Shown here: positions 55,572 through 64,000 of the stretch, piece by piece
Position numbering within the stretch: the stretch's first letter is position 1
Layout: every line of letters starts with the position of its first letter
NCBI RefSeq assembly: GCF_003326475.1
Contig: NZ_JPWA01000012.1
Location: 62,001-126,000, forward strand
Source of the DNA: Thalassospira xianhensis MCCC 1A02616
GTDB lineage: Bacteria > Pseudomonadota > Alphaproteobacteria > Rhodospirillales > Thalassospiraceae
Reading direction: 5' to 3'
DNA: 64,000 nucleotides
Position numbers and translations under genes: made by a program
Notes under the pieces: model-generated
The model's input: only the letters and a program-made list of their open reading frames with translations
The model's database searches: none
What the model was told of the DNA's origin: nothing

Positions 55572-56351
55572 ATGAAAATCACCACCTGGAACGTCAACTC
55601 GATCAAGGCCCGCCTGCCCAATATCCTTGAATGGCTTGGGGACGCAAAGCCCGATGTTGTCCTGCTTCAGGAAACTAAAACCGTCGATGACGGCTTCCCG
55701 GCTATGGAAATAGAGGATCTCGGCTATAATATCGCCCTGCACGGCCAGAAAACCTATAACGGGGTGGCGATCTTATCCAAATTTCCCATTGAGGATGTCG
55801 AACGCGGCCTTCCGGGTAATGATGATGACGAACAGGCCCGCTATATCGAAGCCGTTATAGCCGCACATCGACCGATTCGCGTGGCTTCAATCTATGTCCC
55901 GATGGGAAGTGAGGTCGGATCGGAGAAATTCGAATACAAACTGAATTTCCTGGACCGGCTGATCAAACGCTTCGAGAAAATCCGTGAAAGTGGTGATGCT
56001 GCGGTGATGGGCGGCGATTACAATATCGCGCCCGATGATTCCGATGTTTACGATCCGATCAAGCTGCATGAGACCGTTCTATGCTCGACCATAGAGCGCA
56101 AGAAACTGCGGACCATGATGAATATGGGCTACACTGATGCGTTCCGGACCTTCAATCCGCAGGGGCATCAATATAGCTGGTGGGATTACCGTGCCGGGGC
56201 ATGGAACAAGGATAATGGCCTTCGCATCGACCACCTGCTGCTGACCCCAGCGGCGGCAGATAGGCTTAGCGCATCAGATATTGATCGCGACCCGCGCGCC
56301 AAGGAAAAGGCATCGGATCACACCCCGGTCTGGTGCATGATCGACGAATGA
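55572..56351 (+). CDS. xthA: Exodeoxyribonuclease III
   Basis: The 259-aa protein is an Mg2+-dependent AP endonuclease/3'-exonuclease of base-excision repair. Catalytic motifs are WNVNSIKARL, LLQETK, GGDYNIAPDD and the C-terminal SDHTPVWC. I begin at the ATG at 55572 because the family N-terminus MKITTWNVNS starts there and GAGG lies 6 bases upstream; the frame continues 23 codons earlier. It stands alone with its own terminator. Confidence 0.95.
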   Translation: MKITTWNVNSIKARLPNILEWLGDAKPDVVLLQETKTVDDGFPAMEIEDLGYNIALHGQKTYNGVAILSKFPIEDVERGLPGNDDDEQARYIEAVIAAHRPIRVASIYVPMGSEVGSEKFEYKLNFLDRLIKRFEKIRESGDAAVMGGDYNIAPDDSDVYDPIKLHETVLCSTIERKKLRTMMNMGYTDAFRTFNPQGHQYSWWDYRAGAWNKDNGLRIDHLLLTPAAADRLSASDIDRDPRAKEKASDHTPVWCMIDE

Positions 56352-56397
56352 TCCGAAAACCCGATCCAATCAGGATTTGATGGCCGATATGAAATGC

Positions 56398-56431
56398 AAA
56401 AGGGCAGCAGAATAACCTGCTGCCCTTTTTT
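56398..56431 (+). terminator. Intrinsic terminator of xthA
   Basis: A perfect 13-bp stem AAAAGGGCAGCAG/CTGCTGCCCTTTT with a 6-nt loop is followed by further T residues. It lies 46 bases after the xthA stop and also resembles a terminator for the converging ribB transcript. Confidence 0.9.
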
Positions 56432-56505
56432 GTAGCTCGGCGATTTGAACGCAAATAACCAAAAAAACCGGTCGCCTGTGCGTTTGGGAGCCGCGACCGT
56501 TCTTC

Positions 56506-57174
56506 CTATTCAGCTGCCTGCTGCAAAACACCCCGATAGGCAACGATATCTTCGATGCTGATCACGACAATGTCGTGCTGCTGCGCATAGGAAATCAGTT
56601 CGGGCAAACGCGCCATGGTGCCGTCCGGATTGGTCACTTCACACAGCACGCCAGCCGGTTTGAAGCCCGCCAGACGCATCAGATCGACCGTACCTTCGGT
56701 ATGGCCACGACGTTCCAGAACGCCGCCCGCACGCGCACGCAGCGGGAAGACATGCCCCGGACGGGCAAGGTCATCCGGCTTTGCTCCATCGGCAATTGCG
56801 GTTTTGACCGTGGTCACGCGATCAGCAGCGGAAACACCGGTGGTCACGCCAACCTTGGCTTCGATCGAGACGGTAAATCCGGTTCCCATGCTCGACGTGT
56901 TGTTGGCGACCATCGGCGGCAGATCAAGTGCCGTTGCCATTTCATCTGTCAGGCACAGGCAAACGATCCCGCTGCAATCGCGGATCAGCATCGCCATCTG
57001 TTCATTGGTCAGATTTTCTGCGGAAAAAATAAGATCGCCTTCATTTTCGCGATCTTCATCATCGACGACCAGAACCCCCTTGCCATTGCGCAAATCCGAA
57101 AGTGCACGTTCCATACGCGTAATCGGATCGCCAAAGATCGAAAGTCCCGGTTCCTGATGAACACTCTGATTCAT
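56506..57174 (-). CDS. ribB: 3,4-dihydroxy-2-butanone 4-phosphate synthase RibB
   Basis: The 222-aa protein makes the four-carbon precursor of riboflavin from ribulose-5-phosphate. It matches E. coli RibB over its length: [78 protein letters not shown]. There is no fused GTP cyclohydrolase domain. I start at 57174 (GGAGA 6 bases upstream), not 11 codons earlier. The gene sits behind an FMN riboswitch and is not beside other rib genes. Confidence 0.95.
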   Translation of the reverse strand: MNQSVHQEPGLSIFGDPITRMERALSDLRNGKGVLVVDDEDRENEGDLIFSAENLTNEQMAMLIRDCSGIVCLCLTDEMATALDLPPMVANNTSSMGTGFTVSIEAKVGVTTGVSAADRVTTVKTAIADGAKPDDLARPGHVFPLRARAGGVLERRGHTEGTVDLMRLAGFKPAGVLCEVTNPDGTMARLPELISYAQQHDIVVISIEDIVAYRGVLQQAAE

Positions 57175-57227
57175 AACGGTTCTCCGTTTAAGGAGCTTAC
57201 GAATCAAGGCATCAAAAGAAAGGCCTG

Positions 57228-57250
57228 AGCGCCCAGCAAAGCTGAACGCC
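57228..57250 (-). terminator. Possible riboswitch expression-platform terminator
   Basis: On the minus strand GGCGTTCAG and CTGGGCGCT pair with three G-U pairs around a 5-nt loop. A U-rich run follows about 6 bases later (57213-57220). It lies between the FMN riboswitch and ribB, where a ligand-dependent terminator is expected. Confidence 0.5.
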
Positions 57251-57296
57251 AGTCATAGGCAGACGACAACAGGTTCCCCCGTTATCCGTCACGCTT

Positions 57297-57446
57297 TATC
57301 CTCTCCCATCCGGACTTTTACCGTCGGCTCCGGAATTACACCAGATCTGCTGACCCTGCCAAATTGCTTTAGCAGGCGCTCGCGGGCTTTCCTGAAATCA
57401 GGATTACCGCCGGTCAGGAATTACACCCTGCCCTGAGAATAAGCGC
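57297..57446 (-). ncRNA. FMN riboswitch (RFN element)
   Basis: On the minus strand, upstream of ribB, the conserved RFN blocks occur in order: CTCAGGGCAGGGTG, AATTCCTGACCGGCGGTAAT, AGCCCGCGAGCG, GGTCAGCAGATCTGGTG, TAATTCCGGAGCCGACGGT and AGTCCGGATGGGAGAGGAT. It binds FMN and turns ribB expression down when flavin is plentiful. It lies about 120 bases before the ribB start. Confidence 0.96.
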
Positions 57447-57576
57447 CGTGTTTCAACGACATGCCTGATCACCCTTGACCAAGCATCCGCACTTTAGAAA
57501 ATGAAAAGATGGTTGTCAAACCTGCTGACGCGACATACGTGGAAACACTTTGTTGCCAGAGAAAGATTTGCGCGCG

Positions 57577-58854
57577 TCAAATCTCTGCCAGGATTTTTCC
57601 AGCCTTGAAATGGAAATCACAACCGTTTTTGCGTAATTCGCGCGGTGCCCATTGGCAAACAGCGCATTTGCGGTCTGACGTTGTGCCCCGCGATTTGCAT
57701 TCCTTGTTCAGATACTTGCCCAGAAGTGCATCAATGTAACTACCCTGGAAAGCATCCACACCAAGGCTTCGCCCCATGCGCAATGCCGTACGGCTGTCAC
57801 ACCGTGTCAGGATCAGATTGCGATCTGCAAAAATGGACGCAAACTCGCGCAGACGGTCAGTTGCCTCCGCTCGTTTAGACCCAATGATGTTTTGATCCCA
57901 TATGACTTTGATAAAATCGACATTGATCTTGCGCGGGGAAAGGAATTCAAGCGATGGCAGGGTAATGCGATCAAGCCCGACCCTAACCCCTGCGGAATGC
58001 AACAATTTGCAGGCATCTTCAAATTCCCACCAATCAGCAATCGCGTTTTCAAGCGATATCTCGATCGACAGATTTTCGGCGAATCGGCTATCTTCCGACC
58101 CAAGAAACTCGGCAAAGCGATCGCTGAATATAGTCTGCACCATCATATTCAGATGCAGGGTATCTGGCAGCATCTGCGGTGCCAAACTTTTCGTAATATC
58201 CATCACCTTTTCATCAAGAACCCGCGATAGAATTTCGACTTCGCCGGGGCCCTCAAGCAGGAAACTGGCCAAATGATGCTGGCGCAGATAATCGAGCGAA
58301 CAGTAGAGCTCATGACCAAGAATTTCGCGACGGCTGTCATGGAACTCAAGGATCGCCTGACGACGGCAGGAGTCAAAAACCGCTTCCTCCGTGATCGCCC
58401 CTCGCAGCATTTCAGCCATGTCAAAACGTTGCAGACTTTCGCTTGCGAAATGGTTCTCTTCGGGCAGGTCAAGCAGATTGTAAAGGGTGTTACGATCCTC
58501 GGGCCAGCGCAATTCATGCCAAAGTTTAACGGGCAAATCACCCAGCCCCTGACGGCTGATAACGTCCTTTAGCGTTTCGTTGACACTGGTAATGAAAGTA
58601 TCAACATCGCCGAATGCTTTGACTAACCTGATAAAAACCACCATCCCGTTTTCAAGGCGGTATTCCTGTGTCTTTTCAGGAAGGTGATGGAATGCGTCAC
58701 GTGAAATATCATGATAGTCCTGCGGCTCAAGACGCAAGGACACCGGAATATCAAGAAGACCAACAATCGGCCGTTTACCATTCGCCGCATATTTGCGAAG
58801 GCTTTCAACAAACCTAGCGAGGCTGAGTTCCGATTTTGTTGAAGACGCGGTCAT
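57577..58854 (-). CDS. Degenerate EAL-like protein with a C-terminal cysteine cluster
   Basis: The 425-aa protein has an unfamiliar N-terminal half and an EAL-like half at about residues 205-375: LSIEISLENAI, AGVRVGLDRITLPSLEFL, KINVDFIKVIWD, LILTRCDSRTALRMGRSLGVDAFQGSYID. The catalytic residues of cyclic-di-GMP phosphodiesterases are missing: no EXL motif, LDDFG replaced by LDRIT, and KID replaced by FIKV. It ends in four cysteines at about 386, 397, 400 and 412 (C-X10-C-X2-C-X11-C), a likely metal site. It may be a c-di-GMP receptor or regulator rather than an enzyme. GGGA 6 bases before the second ATG favours 58854. Confidence 0.72.
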   Translation of the reverse strand: MTASSTKSELSLARFVESLRKYAANGKRPIVGLLDIPVSLRLEPQDYHDISRDAFHHLPEKTQEYRLENGMVVFIRLVKAFGDVDTFITSVNETLKDVISRQGLGDLPVKLWHELRWPEDRNTLYNLLDLPEENHFASESLQRFDMAEMLRGAITEEAVFDSCRRQAILEFHDSRREILGHELYCSLDYLRQHHLASFLLEGPGEVEILSRVLDEKVMDITKSLAPQMLPDTLHLNMMVQTIFSDRFAEFLGSEDSRFAENLSIEISLENAIADWWEFEDACKLLHSAGVRVGLDRITLPSLEFLSPRKINVDFIKVIWDQNIIGSKRAEATDRLREFASIFADRNLILTRCDSRTALRMGRSLGVDAFQGSYIDALLGKYLNKECKSRGTTSDRKCAVCQWAPRELRKNGCDFHFKAGKILAEI

Positions 58855-58911
58855 GTGCATTCCCGTCCAAAGGCGTGGGGGATGAACATGCCTTATTGAA
58901 GTTAATTTTAG

Positions 58912-59775
58912 CTAAACATCTATACCAAGGCATAGGGATTTTTCGATTTCGACTTCCAATTGCATAAGAATATCTGTTTTGACCTGATCAGGCTTGAACG
59001 CAACGTCATCAATCGAATGAACAAATCGTATTCCTTGCAAGGCATTACAGACAAAAACCGTTTCCATGGATAGCAGTTCATTCGGAAGAATAGATGTCTC
59101 ATGCACAACAACATCAAGATCATTACACCAATCAATGATGAATTGCCGGGCCAATCCGGGGACGATGCCGTTATCGGCAGGTGGCGTGTAAAATGCACCA
59201 TCGCGAACACCAAACAGATTGGCAATTGTCGTTTCCGCAACAGAACCGTCGACGGAAAGGACAAGTGCCTCGTCCGCACCACTGGCAGCAGCTTCACGAC
59301 GTGCAGCAATATTATCCAGATAATTCACGCTTTTGATCCGGTTTGCAACGGACCACGGATTGCGCCGCACCTGTTTTGATGTCGCAAGGACCAAACCGTT
59401 ATCTTGTGCCGGTTTTGCAAAATGGGCCGCCGTCATCATGACCGTTGGATGACATTTCGCGGGCGGCAACAAGCCACGCGGACCACTGCCACGCGTAACG
59501 GTCAGGCGAATAACGGCATCTTCCCCGTCAAATTCAGCGCAGAGCAGACCAACAGCATCCGCGATCTCGGAAATATCTGGCAGCAAATCCGGGATAAACC
59601 CGGTTAGTTCCGCGTGGCTTTTAAGGCGTTCGTGATGCCGGTCAAGCCATGCCACCCTGCCCCTGTGTGACCGCATGGTTTCAAAAATGCCATCCCCCAA
59701 CAGCAACCCGCGATCCGTGACCGCAATATGCGCGTCCTCCTGGTCAATGATATTGCCGTTAAGCCAGACTTTCAT
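58912..59775 (-). CDS. pabC: Aminodeoxychorismate lyase (class IV aminotransferase fold)
   Basis: The 287-aa PLP enzyme has Lys148 in NRIKSVNYLDN as the cofactor lysine and the usual opening WLNGNIIDQEDAHIAVTDRGLLLGDGIFETM. In a run with pabB and pabA it should release pyruvate from aminodeoxychorismate to give p-aminobenzoate. A branched-chain or D-amino acid transaminase role is possible for the fold. Its ATG shares a base with the pabA stop (TGATG). Confidence 0.87.
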   Translation of the reverse strand: MKVWLNGNIIDQEDAHIAVTDRGLLLGDGIFETMRSHRGRVAWLDRHHERLKSHAELTGFIPDLLPDISEIADAVGLLCAEFDGEDAVIRLTVTRGSGPRGLLPPAKCHPTVMMTAAHFAKPAQDNGLVLATSKQVRRNPWSVANRIKSVNYLDNIAARREAAASGADEALVLSVDGSVAETTIANLFGVRDGAFYTPPADNGIVPGLARQFIIDWCNDLDVVVHETSILPNELLSMETVFVCNALQGIRFVHSIDDVAFKPDQVKTDILMQLEVEIEKSLCLGIDV

Positions 59776-60368
59776 CACGACGCCGCCTTTCGCTCAACGG
59801 CCGCCCCGGCAATCGTCAGAAAGTTCGATAGCAGATCATGCCCCTGCTCGGTAAGGACGGCTTCGGGATGAAACTGAACGCCAAAGATCGGCAGGTCCCG
59901 ATGGGCAAAAGCCATTATTTCGCCGTTTGGACCTGTGGCAGTCTGCACCAAAGAACCATCCACCGGCAGATCAACAATCAGCGAGTGATATCGCGTTACC
60001 GTCAACGGAGATTTGATGCCGTTGAAAAGTGCCGATCCATCATGCGTAATCGCAGATGTCATCCCGTGAACCGGACGGTTCGCTCGTTTCACGGTGCCGC
60101 CAAATACCTGTGCGATGGACTGGTGTCCCAAACAGACGCCCAGCATCGGATATTCGCCAGCCAATGCGGTAATCAAATTAATACTGTTTCCCGCCTCGTC
60201 CGGGCCGCAGGGACCGGGGGAAAAGACAACGGCATCCGGGTTCAATCGGCGAACTTCCGCAACATCAATCCGGTCATTGCGCACAACTTCAACCTGCTGA
60301 CCAAGTTCCACAAAATAGCGCGCCAGATTGAAAACAAATGAATCGTAGTTGTCGATCAACAGGATCAT
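59775..60368 (-). CDS. pabA: Aminodeoxychorismate/anthranilate synthase component II (glutamine amidotransferase)
   Basis: The 197-aa protein is a class I glutaminase with Cys79 (LGVCLGHQSI), His167 and Glu169 (VQFHPEA), plus LIDNYDSFVFNLARYF at the start. It supplies ammonia to the PabB partner. TrpG is nearly identical in type; its place between pabB and pabC favours PabA, though it may serve both. Confidence 0.9.
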   Translation of the reverse strand: MILLIDNYDSFVFNLARYFVELGQQVEVVRNDRIDVAEVRRLNPDAVVFSPGPCGPDEAGNSINLITALAGEYPMLGVCLGHQSIAQVFGGTVKRANRPVHGMTSAITHDGSALFNGIKSPLTVTRYHSLIVDLPVDGSLVQTATGPNGEIMAFAHRDLPIFGVQFHPEAVLTEQGHDLLSNFLTIAGAAVERKAAS

Positions 60369-60422
60369 TTTGACCCAATCCGTCTGTGACGTTGTCCAAG
60401 GTATTGTTTAAGCGTGGTGATC

Positions 60423-61820
60423 TTACAGCACATCGGGATTAATCCCCAGAGCTTCGAAAAGCTTGGCAGCCTTGACCAGCGTTTCGTTATATTCGGCTGC
60501 CGGGATACTATCGGCAACGATACCGCCACCGACATTGAATGCCATGCGCCCCTTGTTCACGCAAATACTGCGGATCGCAATGTTGGTATCCATACTGCCA
60601 TCAAAGCCAATGAAGCCGATCGCCCCGCAATATGCGCCGCGTGTTGATCCTTCGAGTTCGGTGATGATTTCCATCGCACGAATTTTCGGCGCCCCCGTAA
60701 TGGATCCGCCCGGGAAGCAGGCGGCCAGCAAATCCACGGCAGTCTTTCCATCTTGCAATGCCCCCGTGACGGTCGAAACCAGATGATGGACGTTGGCATA
60801 GCTTTCAAGCATGCAAATCTGTGGTGTTTCGACAGTATGCGGCTTGCAGACTTTCGATAAATCATTGCGCAAAAGATCAACAATCATAATGTTTTCTGCA
60901 CGATCCTTTGTAGATAACATTAATTCCTGTGCCAGTTCAGCATCTTCGACGGGCATGCTGCCACGCGGTCGGGTTCCCTTGATCGGTCTGGTTTCAACAT
61001 GACCGTTGGTGACCTTCAAAAACCGTTCAGGCGAGTTGGACAAAACCGCGACCTCGCCAAAATTCAGGAAAGCCCCAAAAGGTGCCGGGCTGGCAAGACT
61101 TAGACGACGATAAAGGTCAAAACGTTTCGGGATGGCATCATGGGCATATTCGGCCCGGAAGCTTTGCGACAGATTGGCCTGAAAAATGTCACCGGCATGG
61201 ATATAATCAACGACGGTCTGAACGGCGTCTTCATACCCGGCACGGTCAAAGTTCGATTGCCATCGTATGATATCGGGCACAGACGGTGCATCGGGCATCT
61301 CGTTCATGGGGCGCGCCAGACGCAGGTATTTGCGGATCAATCCCATACGATCGGCCGCGCGTTTTTCCCGTGCTGGCGAGGATGTTTCGGGAATCCCCGT
61401 CGAAATAAGCCACATGCGGCGGTCAAGTTGGTCGAATGCTATGACAAGATCATAGATGCCAACCGCCATGTCCGGCATATTGAGCCAGTCTTTCGGGGCA
61501 AGGGGCAGCGATTCGAGCTGTTGCGCAAGCTCATAACCGAAATAACCGACAGCCCCGCCCTGAAACGGGGGTAATTTCGGATCGGCTTCCACGCTATAGC
61601 GTGCCATCAGATCGGCAAGAACAGCGAAGGGATCACCGGGAACAGGAAAACCGTCAAGATTTACCTGCCCGTTCTTAGCAGTCAGTTTATGCAACGGAGA
61701 TGCAACAACATAAGCAAAGCGGTCACGGTCACCGGAATCAAGAAAATGACTGTCTGCGAACCCGGCAAAAGCACCGTAAGCGTCAAGCGGTTCGATATAG
61801 GGGCATTCTTCAATCAGCAT
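60423..61820 (-). CDS. pabB: Aminodeoxychorismate synthase component I
   Basis: The 465-aa chorismate-binding enzyme has catalytic PIKGTRPRGSM, LRNDLSKVCKP, FPGGSITGAPKIRAMEII and GFIGFDGSMDTNIAIRS. It converts chorismate and ammonia from PabA into aminodeoxychorismate for folate synthesis. TrpE is the main alternative. The pabB-pabA-pabC order supports folate. The start at 61820 has no strong ribosome-binding site. Confidence 0.9.
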   Translation of the reverse strand: MLIEECPYIEPLDAYGAFAGFADSHFLDSGDRDRFAYVVASPLHKLTAKNGQVNLDGFPVPGDPFAVLADLMARYSVEADPKLPPFQGGAVGYFGYELAQQLESLPLAPKDWLNMPDMAVGIYDLVIAFDQLDRRMWLISTGIPETSSPAREKRAADRMGLIRKYLRLARPMNEMPDAPSVPDIIRWQSNFDRAGYEDAVQTVVDYIHAGDIFQANLSQSFRAEYAHDAIPKRFDLYRRLSLASPAPFGAFLNFGEVAVLSNSPERFLKVTNGHVETRPIKGTRPRGSMPVEDAELAQELMLSTKDRAENIMIVDLLRNDLSKVCKPHTVETPQICMLESYANVHHLVSTVTGALQDGKTAVDLLAACFPGGSITGAPKIRAMEIITELEGSTRGAYCGAIGFIGFDGSMDTNIAIRSICVNKGRMAFNVGGGIVADSIPAAEYNETLVKAAKLFEALGINPDVL

Positions 61821-61959
61821 TTTACGGTTTCGACCTGTGGTCCGGATAACGTTGCGGCGGATTGCGGTGTGACGGGATGGTCGCCAATTTATGCGATTCT
61901 GGCATTCTGGCGAGGATGAATTTCAAAAATCTGTCAAAGATATTGTTCCCTGAAACGCA

Positions 61960-61988
61960 AAAGGGCCAATCCGATGGATTGGCCCTTT
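61960..61988 (-). terminator. Intrinsic terminator of valS
   Basis: A perfect 13-bp stem AAAGGGCCAATCC/GGATTGGCCCTTT with a 3-nt loop is followed on the minus strand by TTTGCGTTT. It starts 22 bases after the valS stop. Confidence 0.88.
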
Positions 61989-62010
61989 GACGTCATGACA
62001 TCAACCGGAA

Positions 62011-64000
62011 TTACATCGCCGCGATGCGGGCATGTGCTTCCTGCAGTTTGGCAAGGGTATCGCGGGCTTCCTCAAGCTTGGCTTTTTCGGTCGCGACAAT
62101 ATGTTCAGGTGCGCGGCTGACAAAAATTTCATTGGAAAGCTTGCCTTCCTGCCCCTTGATATATTTGTTTTTGCCGTCGATTTCCTTTTCAAGGCGGGAC
62201 TTTTCAGCAGCAACATCGATGAAATCGGCAACCGAAACAAATACGGTCACACCGTCAACAACGGTCTGGATTGCCCCTTTGGCGATGGTTGCGACATCGC
62301 CCTGCCCCTTGAATTCAACCGCTGCCACACGTGCCAAGCGTTTAACCTGGGCTTCCTGTGCGCTAACAGCGGCCTTCATGGCATCGGATGCATCGACCAG
62401 ATAGATCGGAACCTCGGCTGCGGGCGGTACGTTCATTTCGGAACGAACGCCACGAATGTTACCGATCAGACGGATCGCAAGATCGATTTCATCCTCGGCG
62501 GCACGGTCAATCAGGGTATCGTTGAATTTCGGATAAGCCTGCGACATCAGAAGCGTCGCACGATTGTCAGCCGACTTTTCCCAAAGTTCTTCGGTGATGT
62601 AAGGCATGATCGGGTGCAGGATAAGAAGAATCTGATCAAGAACCCATGCGGTCACCGCGCGGATTTCGGCCTTTGCTTCCTCGTCCTGGCCCATCAGAAC
62701 CGGCTTTGCCAGTTCCAGATACCAGTCACAGAAAGTCCCCCAAACGAACTGATATGCACCGTTTGCAGCATCGTTAAAACGATAGCTTTCGATACCAGAT
62801 GCTACGGTTTTGGCAGCTTCGGCGGTTTTGCCAACGATCCAGCGTGCCAGTGTCGAATTGACATTGGCGGGATTGAAACCATCAACCGGTTTGCATTCGT
62901 TCATCTCAGCAAAGCGGGCCGCATTCCAAAGCTTGGTCGCAAAGTTCCGGTACCCTTCGACGCGGGACGCGGCAAGCTTGATATCCCGGCCCTGTGCAGC
63001 CAGTGCCGTCAAGGTCAACCGCAGAGCGTCGCAGCCATACTCGTCAATCAGTTCCAAAGGATCAATCACGTTGCCCTTGGATTTCGACATCTTCTGACCG
63101 TGTTCATCACGGACCAGCGCATGGATATAGACATCCTTGAACGGAACCTCACCATCCATGAAGTGCATGCCCATCATGATCATGCGGGCAACCCAGAAGA
63201 AGATGATGTCAAAACCGGTAACCAACACATCGCCCGGATAGTATTTGTTCAGTTCCGGGGTTTTATCCGGCCAGCCAAGGGTCGAGAACGGCCACAGTGC
63301 CGACGAGAACCACGTATCAAGAACGTCGGTTTCCTGCGTCAGTTCAACATCCTTACCGAAATGCGCCTTGGCAGTAGCCAAGGCTTCTTCTTCGGTTTCC
63401 TCGACAAAGATTTCACCGTCCGGACCGAACCATGCCGGAATACGATGCCCCCACCACAGCTGGCGCGAAATGCACCATGGCTGAATGTTGCGCATCCATT
63501 CGAAATAAGTGTTTTCCCAGTTCTTGGGCACAAATTTGATACGGCCGTCTTCAACTGCCTCGGTCGCCGGTTTGGCAAGAACTTCGGCATTTACGAACCA
63601 CTGATCGGTCAGGTAAGGCTCGATCACAACGTTTGAACGGTCCCCATACGGAACCATGTGAACTGTATCTTCGATCTTTTCGAGAAGACCGAGCTCTTCC
63701 ATTTTGGCGACGATCAGTTCACGTGCTTTGAAACGATCAAGACCACGATATTCTTCGGGCGCTTCGTCATTGATGCGCGCATGGTCATCCATGATGTTGA
63801 TCTTTTCAAGATCATTGCGCTTGCCAACTTCAAAGTCGTTGAAATCATGTGCCGGGGTGATTTTAACCGCGCCCGACCCTTTTTCAGGATCAGCATATTC
63901 ATCGGCAACGATTTTGATGCGGCGGCCAACGATCGGCAGAATGCAATATTGCCCAATCAGGTTCTGGTAACGTTCATCTTCGGGATGAACCGCAACACCG
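62011..64000 (-). CDS. valS: Valyl-tRNA synthetase, C-terminal part (cut by the window edge)
   Basis: About 663 residues are visible, from the editing domain through to the stop. The frame is open to the right edge. The early part (GSGAVKITPAHDFNDFEVGKRN) is the editing domain. It continues with WCISRQLWWGHRIPAW, the KMSKSKGNVIDPLELIDEYG catalytic motif, the anticodon domain and a C-terminal coiled coil (EKSRLEKEIDGKNKYIKGQEGKL) that contacts tRNA-Val. The N-terminal HIGH motif lies beyond the window. Its own terminator follows the stop. Confidence 0.96.
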   Translation of the reverse strand, partial: GVAVHPEDERYQNLIGQYCILPIVGRRIKIVADEYADPEKGSGAVKITPAHDFNDFEVGKRNDLEKINIMDDHARINDEAPEEYRGLDRFKARELIVAKMEELGLLEKIEDTVHMVPYGDRSNVVIEPYLTDQWFVNAEVLAKPATEAVEDGRIKFVPKNWENTYFEWMRNIQPWCISRQLWWGHRIPAWFGPDGEIFVEETEEEALATAKAHFGKDVELTQETDVLDTWFSSALWPFSTLGWPDKTPELNKYYPGDVLVTGFDIIFFWVARMIMMGMHFMDGEVPFKDVYIHALVRDEHGQKMSKSKGNVIDPLELIDEYGCDALRLTLTALAAQGRDIKLAASRVEGYRNFATKLWNAARFAEMNECKPVDGFNPANVNSTLARWIVGKTAEAAKTVASGIESYRFNDAANGAYQFVWGTFCDWYLELAKPVLMGQDEEAKAEIRAVTAWVLDQILLILHPIMPYITEELWEKSADNRATLLMSQAYPKFNDTLIDRAAEDEIDLAIRLIGNIRGVRSEMNVPPAAEVPIYLVDASDAMKAAVSAQEAQVKRLARVAAVEFKGQGDVATIAKGAIQTVVDGVTVFVSVADFIDVAAEKSRLEKEIDGKNKYIKGQEGKLSNEIFVSRAPEHIVATEKAKLEEARDTLAKLQEAHARIAAM

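Noticed and set aside
62032-63636. 534-codon plus-strand frame opposite valS
   Set aside because: Antisense to clear valS sequence including its KMSKS region; no protein family signature.
1-64000. CRISPR arrays, insertion sequences, prophage, tRNA or rRNA genes
   Set aside because: Reading both strands, I saw no regularly spaced repeats, no transposase or integrase, and no tRNA- or rRNA-like sequence.

Overview
The window reads as a stretch of chromosome from an alphaproteobacterium, most likely of the Rhodospirillales and possibly Thalassospira. That guess rests on gene order, on the alphaproteobacterial GAAC-N7-GAAC SOS box before uvrA, and on the conserved run argS-SPOR-nagZ-scpA-scpB-tatABC-serS-surE-pcm-nlpD-DUF815-yajC-secD-secF. 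I see no prophage, insertion sequence, CRISPR array, rRNA or tRNA. Almost every gene has a recognisable family, coding density is high, and many operons end in clear intrinsic terminators.

Layout. 0-5.4 kb: NUDIX hydrolase, heat-shock sigma factor RpoH, a YchJ-type SEC-C protein, a second NUDIX protein beside an unrecognised 290-aa protein, SSB and a free-methionine-sulfoxide reductase. 5.4-9.8 kb: a glycerol-3-phosphate type importer (ugpBAEC order). 10.2-14.3 kb: a polyamine-type ABC importer. 14.6-26.4 kb: an amino-sugar locus split around a divergent promoter region. The minus arm carries murQ and a sugar ABC importer. The plus arm carries a BadF-type sugar kinase, a GntR/UTRA regulator, a SIS-type deaminase (NagB-II), nagA, a Gfo/Idh/MocA oxidoreductase and class II fructose-bisphosphate aldolase. 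26.4-31.9 kb: SOS-controlled uvrA, a membrane protein and trmFO. 31.9-41.8 kb: the secDF-yajC neighbourhood, with homologues of two mitochondrial complex I assembly factors (NDUFAF6-like and NDUFAF3-like), an MscS channel, an HpnE-like flavoprotein and a DMT exporter. 41.8-54.9 kb: the nlpD-pcm-surE-serS-tatCBA-scpBA-nagZ-SPOR-argS block, with an orphan ABC ATPase between scpB and tatA. 55-64 kb: erpA, xthA, an FMN-riboswitch-controlled ribB, a degenerate EAL-like protein, pabB-pabA-pabC and the C-terminal part of valS.

How the genes work together. The amino-sugar locus looks like a PTS-independent route: ABC uptake, cytoplasmic phosphorylation by the BadF kinase, MurQ removal of lactate from MurNAc-6P, NagA deacetylation, NagB-II deamination to fructose-6P, and entry into glycolysis next to aldolase. 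NagZ and NlpD elsewhere in the window give it a possible link to peptidoglycan turnover. The best candidates for new biology are the substrate range of that locus, the association of NDUFAF3/NDUFAF6-like proteins with SecDF-YajC, the degenerate EAL protein with its C-terminal cysteine cluster, and the unrecognised protein at 3250-4122. The rest is mainly conserved core metabolism and cell-envelope machinery.
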